Of a stretch of 64,000 nt of DNA, positions 48,816 to 56,102 are shown one piece after another. Where the stretch lies: NCBI RefSeq assembly GCF_900106955.1, contig NZ_FNNI01000001.1, positions 434,001-498,000 on the forward strand, in the 5' to 3' direction. A program made the translations under genes and the position numbers. This DNA is from Aidingimonas halophila (GTDB lineage: Bacteria > Pseudomonadota > Gammaproteobacteria > Pseudomonadales > Halomonadaceae). The notes beneath the pieces are model-generated. The model had not been told where the DNA came from. It searched no databases and saw nothing but the letters and a program-made list of their open reading frames with translations. The stretch's first letter is position 1, and each line of letters begins with the position of its first letter.

Positions 48816-49493
48816 ATGATTCCATTAACACTTCGTGACTGGCGCGCCTGGCAACCGACAGGTACGGTCTCGCGCGATCCGAGACTATCCACCGAGCCCC
48901 GGCCCAAGGGGACGTCAGTACCCGCCTTGCTCCGTCGCCGGCTCAATATCGTGGGACGGGCCGTCTGTGACATGTTGGCCGAACTCGATCCAGACGGACA
49001 AAGCATTATTCTGCACGCGTCCCGCCACGGCGATACGGAGCGCACGTTGGAAATGCTATATGCCCTCAACGAAGGTAACGACCTGTCACCCGCCCGCTTC
49101 GGCATGTCAGTGCATAATGCCATGCTGGGCGTTCATTCCATCGCCAGTAACAACCAGCGTTCTTTACAAGCCATCGCCGCTGGGGGCAACGAAGTGGCGG
49201 CGCTATTCAGTGAAGCGCGTGGGTACTTTGCCGAGGGTGAGCCCGAAATCATCGCCGTTTTCAGCGAGGCCTCCGTCCCCTCACGCTTTTCGGATCACCT
49301 CGACCACCCCGTCGACATGGCGGCCGTAGTCATGCGCCTGGCAACCAGTGACGGTATCCCCATTACAAGCCGGCCCCTGGATGAGGTCGGCAGCCTGCGC
49401 CCACCACAACCCACGGATGTGATCTCTTGGCTTCTGTCAGGCGGCAACCTCCCCAGCCCGTCTCAACGACTCATGTGGCACCTTTCTCCCTGA
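48816..49493 (+). CDS. Ketoacyl-synthase-like chain length factor of aryl polyene cluster (PF13723 type)
   Basis: A 225-residue partner subunit. ALLRRRLNIVGRAVCDML, IILHASRHGDTERTLEMLYAL and SPARFGMSVHNAMLGVHSIASNN match the Ketoacyl-synt_2 family, which resembles the N-terminal half of a ketosynthase but lacks the active-site Cys. In aryl polyene systems such a protein pairs with a ketosynthase and sets polyene length. The ATG follows GGGAGCGACC. It opens the cluster 27 bp after hexR. Confidence 0.85.
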   Translation: MIPLTLRDWRAWQPTGTVSRDPRLSTEPRPKGTSVPALLRRRLNIVGRAVCDMLAELDPDGQSIILHASRHGDTERTLEMLYALNEGNDLSPARFGMSVHNAMLGVHSIASNNQRSLQAIAAGGNEVAALFSEARGYFAEGEPEIIAVFSEASVPSRFSDHLDHPVDMAAVVMRLATSDGIPITSRPLDEVGSLRPPQPTDVISWLLSGGNLPSPSQRLMWHLSP

Positions 49494-49494
49494 C

Positions 49495-49620
49495 ATGCCT
49501 CTCGTTGCCACCACGACATGGACAATGATTGCGGCAACCCGGATTAGCAAGGAGAATAGCTCGACACCGATGACCGGACGCCATGAAACGATAACCCGCT
49601 GGATGAGGGATTCTCCGTGA
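49495..49620 (+). CDS. 41-residue ORF between chain length factor and ACP
   Basis: An open frame starting at an ATG one base after the preceding stop and ending in the first codons of the ACP gene. It reads MPLVATTTWTMIAATRISKE and onward to RWMRDSP. I see no domain or signal. Many aryl polyene clusters carry a lysophospholipid acyltransferase at this place, so this stretch may be what remains after its loss, or simply a spacer that provides translational coupling. Confidence 0.25.
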   Translation: MPLVATTTWTMIAATRISKENSSTPMTGRHETITRWMRDSP

Positions 49621-49880
49621 CGCATTCCCTTGAGCTTGAACTCAAGCAAATGATCATCGACACCCTGGAACTCGAGGATGTCACCCCGGATGATATCGAT
49701 CCTGATGCCCCGCTTTTTGTCGAGGGGTTGGGATTGGATTCCATCGATGCGCTGGAGCTGGGCCTGGCTCTGCAAAAACACTATGGCATCAAGCTGGATG
49801 CCGAAAGCGACGATACCCGACAACACTTCGCCAGTCTGAACCACCTTGCAGCCCTGGTAGAGGCCAGACGCGTCAAGTAA
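49617..49880 (+). CDS. Acyl carrier protein of aryl polyene cluster
   Basis: An 87-residue ACP: FVEGLGLDSIDALELGLAL carries the phosphopantetheine attachment Ser42. The start is a GTG eight bases after GAGGG. It would hold the growing polyene chain. Usually two ACP genes lie in tandem in these clusters; only one is visible here. Confidence 0.92.
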   Translation: MTHSLELELKQMIIDTLELEDVTPDDIDPDAPLFVEGLGLDSIDALELGLALQKHYGIKLDAESDDTRQHFASLNHLAALVEARRVK

Positions 49881-49899
49881 TGCCAAGGACGACCCGCGG

Positions 49900-50502
49900 A
49901 TGACCGTCTCGGCTTCTCTCCAGCAGATGTTGAGCTCCCCGAAAACGATCCTCCTGACGCTCTTGGCGCTGTCATGGCCCATGGCAGTGGTGGCACTGAC
50001 GCCCCATGCAGGCGCCTGGCTGCCACTTGTAATCATGGCACTTCTTGTCTGGTGGCGACTGTCTCGGGAGCGACGACATTGGGGGCTCGTACTCATGTTC
50101 GTTGCGGCCATGCTGGCTCTGTCCGGCCACGCCAGCATCGGGATTCGCGCCTGGCCGATCCTCGTCAACGCCTCGCTTCTGGGGATGTTCGCCTGGACGC
50201 TGCGTTGCCCTCCGTCATTGATCGAGCGTTTGGCACGGCGGCAGGAGCCCGATCTATCGGAACACGGGGTGCGTTACACGAGACGCGTGACCCAGGTGTG
50301 GTGCCTGTTCTTCGCCGGTAACGGCCTGATCTCCCTCTGGACAGCGCTCTACGCAGACCTGGCAACCTGGGCGGTCTACAATGGCGGCATTGCTTATGGG
50401 TTGTGTGCGTTGCTATTTGTCATTGAATGGTGTGTCCGCCAACGCGTCCGCGAGAAGTCGTCCGACGCGTTCTCCCGAAAAGATGATGGCTACCATGACT
50501 GA
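49900..50502 (+). CDS. COG4648 integral membrane protein of aryl polyene cluster
   Basis: A 200-residue protein with about five to six hydrophobic segments (TILLTLLALSWPMAVVAL; WLPLVIMALLVWWRL; GLVLMFVAAMLALSGH; VWCLFFAGNGLISLWTALYA; YGLCALLFVIEWCV) and an acidic-basic tail (VRQRVREKSSDAFSRKDD). Position and size match the conserved COG4648 membrane protein next to the ACP in aryl polyene clusters. Its role is unknown. It starts 19 bp after the ACP and overlaps the ligase gene. Confidence 0.82.
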   Translation: MTVSASLQQMLSSPKTILLTLLALSWPMAVVALTPHAGAWLPLVIMALLVWWRLSRERRHWGLVLMFVAAMLALSGHASIGIRAWPILVNASLLGMFAWTLRCPPSLIERLARRQEPDLSEHGVRYTRRVTQVWCLFFAGNGLISLWTALYADLATWAVYNGGIAYGLCALLFVIEWCVRQRVREKSSDAFSRKDDGYHD

Positions 50503-52243
50503 TACGGTTCAATTACCCAGCGCATGGCGTCAAGTGTCTTTGGAAGCCGCTTTCGGCTGGCACCTTTTACCTACGCCGGAAGCTGTGACTTGGCAAACCT
50601 TCCATGGCCGTATCGGCGCCTGGCAAGTCCTGCTGGGTTCATTGGGAGAGCCAGGATCGAACTGGTTATTGCATGAGCACGACCCGTTGGAATTCGCCGC
50701 TGCGCTAGTCGCCATCTGGGAGCGCGGTGATTGCGCATGGCTTCCGGGTGACGACCGGCCTGGCTCGCTCGCCCCGCTTGCCTCTCGGACACGAGCCAGA
50801 CTGGGTGATATCGAACAGGGGTATCGACCCGGCATGTCACATCCTCCTTGCTGGGGGGAGGATTTTTCCCCGCAGCGTATCGCTCTGTCGCTCTATACGT
50901 CGGGCTCGACGGGGCAACCTCAGCGTATCGACAAGACATTCGCTCAGTTGCAGGCCGAACTCACCATGCATGCCGATTTCTGGCCTCTGGAAAACCGGCT
51001 GGTCATTAGCCAGGTCAGCCATCAGCATATCTATGGCCTGCTATTTGCCATATTGCGACCACTCTTTGAACACGCGCCTATCGCGCTGACGCCCTGTCGC
51101 TACCCCGAACGCCTGAACGCGATTCTGACGCACCTGTCATCGAGTCGGACAGTGCGCCCATCGACCGCCGTCCTGATCAGTGCCCCACCCCCTCTTGAGC
51201 GTTTGCCGACACATCTGACCTGGCACGACGCTGCAAGGAGTCTGCATCGGGTCCATTCATCAGGCGCTCCCCTCACGACGGCTGCCAGTCAACATGCCTT
51301 TCAACTGCTGAACACTCCCATCCAGGAAATCTATGGGAGTTCGGAGACCGGGGGTATCGCCTGGCGAGACCAGCAGATGGAGGAGGTCTGGTGCCCGTTT
51401 CCCGGGGTCGAGGTGCACAAGGACGATACGGGCCTTCTCTACCTGCGCTCCCCCTTTCTGGCCTCGAACGGTTGGGAGCGTCAGGCCGACCGTCTCCGGA
51501 TGGTGGAAAACGGCCGATTCCAGTTGCTCGGACGTGCGGACCGCATCGCCAAGGTGGGTGGTAAACGTCTATCGCTGACAGCCATGGACCAGTCGCTGGC
51601 AACACATCCAAAGGTTGTGTTCGCACGAACCGTCGAACTGCCTGACCGACGTCACCGCCTCGGCGTCATCGTACAACCAACGAGTGACTCGTTACCCCAT
51701 GATCATAATGCACGCCATGCGCTGATCGGCTCACTGCGAGCCCACCTTTCGAGCACGTATCCATCCACCGTCGTCCCCCGCTATTGGCGTTTTGTCGATG
51801 ACTGGCCCAGCAATTCTCAGGGAAAGCTGACAGCCCCGCTCATCGTGCGACTGTTCAGAGACCTGGATGACACACGTTTGCCACGCTGGCTGGGAAGTCG
51901 TTTTAGCAGTGCCGATCACTGTGATATTCAGCTCGAAATTCCCGAGAGGCTCCGCTATCTCCGTGGCCATTTTCCCGGCAATCCGGTGGTACCGGGGGTA
52001 GTGATCATTCAGTGGGTGATCGCCCTTGCCCACGAGGAAGGCCTGGCGACAGGGACGTTCCAGCGTATGGAACGCGTGCGATTCATGCAACTGCTACTGC
52101 CCGGCGACAGGGCCAGCCTGTCCCTCGATAAGGCAGAGACACCCTCAGGACTACGGTTGACGTTCACTTTATCAGGAGAGCGTGGCCGCCATGCCAATGG
52201 ACAGATCTACTTGACGCCCCTGGAGCCCGGTGATGACGAGTGA
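50495..52243 (+). CDS. Acyl-AMP ligase fused to a hotdog dehydratase domain
   Basis: A 582-residue two-domain protein. Residues 1-455 are an adenylating enzyme: phosphate loop LSLYTSGSTGQPQRIDKT (131-148), GSSETGG (281-287), LLGRADRIAKVGGKRLS and the catalytic Lys444 in NSQGKLT. Residues 470-582 form a FabZ/ApeI-like hotdog dehydratase, with His492 in YLRGHFPGNPVVPGVVIIQW. The ligase should activate an aryl acid (coumarate or hydroxybenzoate type) and load it on the ACP. The dehydratase should act on polyene intermediates. In several clusters these are separate genes. The ATG at 50495 is chosen; ATGs at 50483 and 50486 are alternatives. Confidence 0.85.
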   Translation: MTDTVQLPSAWRQVSLEAAFGWHLLPTPEAVTWQTFHGRIGAWQVLLGSLGEPGSNWLLHEHDPLEFAAALVAIWERGDCAWLPGDDRPGSLAPLASRTRARLGDIEQGYRPGMSHPPCWGEDFSPQRIALSLYTSGSTGQPQRIDKTFAQLQAELTMHADFWPLENRLVISQVSHQHIYGLLFAILRPLFEHAPIALTPCRYPERLNAILTHLSSSRTVRPSTAVLISAPPPLERLPTHLTWHDAARSLHRVHSSGAPLTTAASQHAFQLLNTPIQEIYGSSETGGIAWRDQQMEEVWCPFPGVEVHKDDTGLLYLRSPFLASNGWERQADRLRMVENGRFQLLGRADRIAKVGGKRLSLTAMDQSLATHPKVVFARTVELPDRRHRLGVIVQPTSDSLPHDHNARHALIGSLRAHLSSTYPSTVVPRYWRFVDDWPSNSQGKLTAPLIVRLFRDLDDTRLPRWLGSRFSSADHCDIQLEIPERLRYLRGHFPGNPVVPGVVIIQWVIALAHEEGLATGTFQRMERVRFMQLLLPGDRASLSLDKAETPSGLRLTFTLSGERGRHANGQIYLTPLEPGDDE

Positions 52244-52997
52244 AGCGCCAGCCCGCCCCTGTGTGCTGATTCCCGTCTACAACCATGCGCATGCCATCGG
52301 TCAAACCTGCGATAACGTGCGCCGGTTACATATCCCCATTCTGCTTGTCGATGATGGCAGCCATAGCGAGTGCGCCAAGGTCCTCGATGAACTGGCAACC
52401 AATGACGATATCGTATTACTGCGTTTACCCCGGAACATGGGCAAGGGCGCCGCGGTCAAGGCGGGCCTGCGGGAGGCGGAAGCCCTGGGTTTCACGCATG
52501 CGCTGCAAGTGGATGCTGACGGACAGCACGACCCCGACGATTTCGACGCGTTTCTTACCGACCTGGACAGCCAGCATGAGGCACTACGCATCGGCTATCC
52601 CCGTTTCGATGACAGCGTGCCGCGTCACCGTTTCTATTCCCGCTACATCACGCACATGCTTGTCTGGCTCAACACGCTCAGCTTGACACTTCGCGATACC
52701 ATGTGCGGCGTCAAACTCTATCCAGTAGCCAGGGTCAACAGGATAGTGACACAACATGCATGCGGCGAGCGGATGGAGTTCGACACGGAACTCCCGGTAC
52801 GCTGGGTCTGGGAGGGGTTGCCGGTGAGGAACCTACCGGTCCGGGTGCACTATCCACTGGATGGCGTTTCGCATTTCGACCTCTGGCATGACAACGTACT
52901 ACTGGCCGGCATGCACACGCGCCTGTTCATCGGCATGCTCGCTCGCCTGCCCATGTTGCTGAGGCGGCGATTCATGAACTCTGGGATCCACGAATGA
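52233..52997 (+). CDS. Family 2 glycosyltransferase (DPM-like) of aryl polyene cluster
   Basis: About 254 residues. CVLIPVYNHAHAIGQT, ILLVDDGS, LRLPRNMGKGAAVKAGLREA and LQVDADGQHDPDD (the DxD region, residues 94-100) are typical of dolichol-phosphate-mannose-synthase-like GT2 enzymes. LRDTMCGVKLYPV and ERMEFDTELPVRWVWEGLPV continue the family. In most aryl polyene clusters this domain and an acyltransferase form one protein; here they are two genes coupled by ATGA. It may attach a sugar or phospho-sugar to the polyene head. Confidence 0.85.
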   Translation: MTSEAPARPCVLIPVYNHAHAIGQTCDNVRRLHIPILLVDDGSHSECAKVLDELATNDDIVLLRLPRNMGKGAAVKAGLREAEALGFTHALQVDADGQHDPDDFDAFLTDLDSQHEALRIGYPRFDDSVPRHRFYSRYITHMLVWLNTLSLTLRDTMCGVKLYPVARVNRIVTQHACGERMEFDTELPVRWVWEGLPVRNLPVRVHYPLDGVSHFDLWHDNVLLAGMHTRLFIGMLARLPMLLRRRFMNSGIHE

Positions 52998-53950
52998 AGG
53001 CATCGACCCGTTCCCCGCAGCATTGGGCACGTATTCAGGAATCAGGCACCGTGATCGGCATGCGCATCATGGTCTGGATTCGGCGACGACTGGGGCGCTG
53101 GCCCTTTCGCATCATGCTGGGACTGGTCATCGCGTACTACTACGCCACACACTCGCTACCGCGCCGGGCGTCGCAGGACTATCTCGAGCGCATCTGGCTG
53201 TGTCGTACCGGCCATCCTCCACGTTGGCGACTATGGCTGGGGCTTCGTCATTTCTGGGCTTTCGGGCAATCCCTCATGGACAAGGTCGACGCCTGGAGTG
53301 GCATCACCCCTTCAGTAACGTTGAGCCAGGAGGATCGCTCACGGCTGGATCACGCCATTCGCAGTGGCCGGGGCGGAGTCATGCTGGTCTCCCATATCGG
53401 CAACCTCGAAATTTGCAGCGCCCTGAGCGACACCCGTGATGACTTTCATGTCACCCAGTTGATGCACACTCGCAATGCACGCAAATTCAACCGGCTTCTC
53501 GATCGCTCGACATTACAGCGAGGACCGGAGATCATCGAAGTCAGCGAGATCACGCCGGCCACGGCCATGCGTCTGGCCGAACGCATCGAAAGCGGCGGAT
53601 TTGTCGTCATTGCCGCCGACCGGATCCCGCTCAACAACGACGGCCGTACTCGTACGTTCGATTTCCTGGGCGAGCCGGCCCTTTTTCCTGAAGGGCCTTT
53701 CCGGCTGGCCAGCCTGTTACGATGTCCCATCTATACGCTGAGTTGCCTCCGTGAATCGGATGGGGAGCATCGCGTTGAGTTCCGCCAATTCGACGACACT
53801 ACCGCGCTGAAACGGCGGGACCGCGATACGTGGTGTCAGGATGCCATGGAACGCTATGTGAGCTGGCTATCCAACCAATGCCGTCGCTATCCGCTTCAAT
53901 GGTTCAATTTCTTCGACTTCTGGCACTGCCATGAACTTACCTTTGACTGA
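52994..53950 (+). CDS. LpxL-like lipid acyltransferase of aryl polyene cluster
   Basis: A 318-residue acyltransferase of the lipid A late-acyltransferase family. A hydrophobic N-terminal stretch (FRIMLGLVIAYYYATHSL) is followed by HX4E (His134-x4-Glu139, in MLVSHIGNLEICSAL), FVVIAADRIPLNNDGRTRTFDFLGEPALFPEGPFRLA and CPIYTLSCLRESDG. It likely esterifies the polyene to a glycerolipid-like anchor. It differs clearly from the housekeeping LpxL-type gene at 17731. The 3' end overlaps the ammonia-lyase gene by 20 bases. Confidence 0.86.
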   Translation: MKASTRSPQHWARIQESGTVIGMRIMVWIRRRLGRWPFRIMLGLVIAYYYATHSLPRRASQDYLERIWLCRTGHPPRWRLWLGLRHFWAFGQSLMDKVDAWSGITPSVTLSQEDRSRLDHAIRSGRGGVMLVSHIGNLEICSALSDTRDDFHVTQLMHTRNARKFNRLLDRSTLQRGPEIIEVSEITPATAMRLAERIESGGFVVIAADRIPLNNDGRTRTFDFLGEPALFPEGPFRLASLLRCPIYTLSCLRESDGEHRVEFRQFDDTTALKRRDRDTWCQDAMERYVSWLSNQCRRYPLQWFNFFDFWHCHELTFD

Positions 53951-55496
53951 TCATTCACAGGCCACGGTAGTCCTCGATGGTAGCCCCCTCGATATCGAAA
54001 GCGTGGAGGCCGTGGCGAATCGACATGCCCGGGTGGTGTTATCGGACGACCCCGACTTCCGCCAGCGGATCGCATCCGGTCCGGCGTTCCTGGATCGTTT
54101 GCTGGAAGAAGAGGGTGTGGTGTACGGCGTCACCACGGGCTATGGCGATGCCTGTACGCGTGCGGTTCCGCCCGAACAACATGCGGAACTGCCGCGTCAT
54201 CTATACACGTTCCATGGTTGCGGCCTCGGCGAACACCTGTCGCCTGTCGAGGCTCGTGCCGTGGTCCTGGTGCGCCTGGTCTCTCTCTGTCGGGGGGTCT
54301 CGGGTGTCAGCATGGAACTTCTAGAACGGCTCACCCAGCTCCTGGATATGGACCTGATGCCGGTAATGCCCGCTGAAGGCTCGGTCGGCGCCAGCGGCGA
54401 TCTGACCCCTCTGTCGTATCTTGCCGCCGTTCTCTGTGGTGAACGCGAGGTCCTCGATAACGGGCAACGTCGTCCCACATTGCAAGCGTTTGCCGAACAC
54501 GGCATCGTGCCCTATCGATTGCGTCCCAAGGAAGGCTTGGCGCTGATGAACGGTACGGCCGTGATGACCGCCTTGGGCTGCCTCGCCTGGCGACGTGCCG
54601 AACGCCTCTCGCGACTGGCCACGCGCTTGACGGCCATGAACGTCTGGTCGCTCAATGGCAATCCCCATCACTTCGATGCCGGCTTGTTCGCGGCCAAACC
54701 GCATGCCGGTCAGCAACGCGTAGCAGCACGCTTGCGATACGATCTGGGCTATACCGACGATGACCACGATGCCCCACGGAACTCGCCCCGCCTGCAGGAT
54801 CGCTACTCAACCCGCTGCGCGCCCCATGTCATCGGCGTATTGGAAGACAGTCTGCCCTGGCTGCGTCAATTCCTCGAAAATGAACTCAACAGTGCCAACG
54901 ACAACCCGCTGATCGACCCGGTGGGCGAAAAAGTCATGCACGGTGGCCACTTCTATGGCGGTCATATCGCTTTCGCCATGGATTCTCTAAAACCGCTGGT
55001 CGCCAACCTTGCCGACCTGCTGGACCGACAGCTGGCTCTGCTGGTCGATCCGCGCTTCAACCATGGCCTGCCCGACAACCTGAGTGGTGCCAACGCCGAT
55101 CGCGCACCACTCAACCACGGCTACAAAGCGGTTCAGATCGGCGTCTCTGCCTGGACGGCCGAAGCGCTGAAGGCGACCATGCCGGCCAGTGTCTTTTCGC
55201 GTTCCACGGAGTGCCACAATCAGGACAAGGTCAGCATGGGAACGATAGCCGCGCGTGACGCCTTACGCGTTATCACCTTGACCGAACAGGTGGGGGTCGC
55301 AGTGCTGCACGCCGCCTGCCAGGCAGTGGACCTGCGCCGTCGTGAGGCGGATTCGCTGCCCGAGACACTGGCCGACTTCCAGCACCGTTGCCGCGAACGT
55401 ATTGCCTTTGTCGAGGAGGATCGGGCGCTGGAGTCAGAACTGCGCATGCTTTGTGAGTCGCTCGAACCGCTGACCGATACGCTTTACGCCCACTGA
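53931..55496 (+). CDS. MIO-type aromatic amino acid ammonia-lyase (HAL/TAL/PAL family)
   Basis: A 521-residue lyase. The self-forming MIO cofactor comes from Ala154-Ser155-Gly156 in EGSVGASGDLTPLSY; the catalytic Tyr65 is in GVVYGVTTGYGD; LMNGTAVMT and NDNPLIDP and FSRSTECHNQDKVSMGT are family signatures. It is the only lyase in a pigment cluster and no other hut gene is present, so it should not be a histidine-degradation enzyme. It probably makes a cinnamate or coumarate starter for the polyene. The residue pair that selects the amino acid is Phe94-His95 by my alignment, neither the His-Leu of tyrosine lyases nor the Ser-His of histidine lyase. Confidence 0.88.
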   Translation: MNLPLTDHSQATVVLDGSPLDIESVEAVANRHARVVLSDDPDFRQRIASGPAFLDRLLEEEGVVYGVTTGYGDACTRAVPPEQHAELPRHLYTFHGCGLGEHLSPVEARAVVLVRLVSLCRGVSGVSMELLERLTQLLDMDLMPVMPAEGSVGASGDLTPLSYLAAVLCGEREVLDNGQRRPTLQAFAEHGIVPYRLRPKEGLALMNGTAVMTALGCLAWRRAERLSRLATRLTAMNVWSLNGNPHHFDAGLFAAKPHAGQQRVAARLRYDLGYTDDDHDAPRNSPRLQDRYSTRCAPHVIGVLEDSLPWLRQFLENELNSANDNPLIDPVGEKVMHGGHFYGGHIAFAMDSLKPLVANLADLLDRQLALLVDPRFNHGLPDNLSGANADRAPLNHGYKAVQIGVSAWTAEALKATMPASVFSRSTECHNQDKVSMGTIAARDALRVITLTEQVGVAVLHAACQAVDLRRREADSLPETLADFQHRCRERIAFVEEDRALESELRMLCESLEPLTDTLYAH

Positions 55497-55514
55497 TTCC
55501 GACCGGAGAGAGCC

Positions 55515-56102
55515 ATGTTCCGTCACTGGCTGTTGCTTCCTGTACTGCTTCCGCTGCCTGCCGTGGCCTTTGATCTCGATGATCTTCAACGCCGTTTGGG
55601 TGATATCCCGGGACTGGAGGGTCGGTTCGAACAGCAACGTCATCTCGCCGACCTCGACGCTCAGTTGGATAGTCACGGCTCCTACCGTTATGAACGTGAC
55701 GCGCGCGTCATCTGGCAGCTTGAAGCACCCGTGGAGGAGCGAATGGAATTCACACCGGACGCTGCCGAGAACATCGCCGACGATGAAGCAGGCAACCGGC
55801 GTGATGCGCAGGTCGCGTCCCTGTTCCTGGAACTGCTCGGCGGTGACTGGCAAGCACTCGACGAACACTTCGACCTGTCACTCGAGGGCAGTGACGAACA
55901 GTGGCATGTCACTCTAACGCCGGAATCCAGTGCCTTAAAGGAGCGCTTGGAACGCATTGAACTGCGTGGCGGCGAGTTCCTGGAACGGCTCGAACTGAAT
56001 GCCGCCAACGATGACGAGTTACGGATCGAGTTTTTCGAGCAACAGGTGATCGTCCCGGACAGTGGAGATAGCGGCGAGGCGGGGCATGCCGACGACACCT
56101 GA
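55515..56102 (+). CDS. LolA-like outer-membrane lipoprotein carrier protein of aryl polyene cluster
   Basis: A 195-residue secreted protein: signal peptide ending near VAFD, then GLEGRFEQQRHLADLDAQLDSHGSYRYERDARVIWQLEAPVEERMEFTPD, the LolA beta-sheet beginning. Aryl polyene clusters carry such a protein to move the hydrophobic product across the periplasm. The 3' end overlaps the exporter gene by 17 bases. A second copy stands at the right edge of the window. Confidence 0.84.
   Translation: MFRHWLLLPVLLPLPAVAFDLDDLQRRLGDIPGLEGRFEQQRHLADLDAQLDSHGSYRYERDARVIWQLEAPVEERMEFTPDAAENIADDEAGNRRDAQVASLFLELLGGDWQALDEHFDLSLEGSDEQWHVTLTPESSALKERLERIELRGGEFLERLELNAANDDELRIEFFEQQVIVPDSGDSGEAGHADDT

Noticed and set aside
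49437-50168. 243-codon minus-strand frame across the ACP region
   Set aside because: It opposes the conserved ACP and COG4648 genes. One hydrophobic stretch made me consider a lost acyltransferase, but there is no catalytic motif.
53931-55496. Histidine degradation (hutH)
   Set aside because: No hutU, hutI or hutG nearby; embedded in a pigment cluster and its selectivity pair is not that of HutH.
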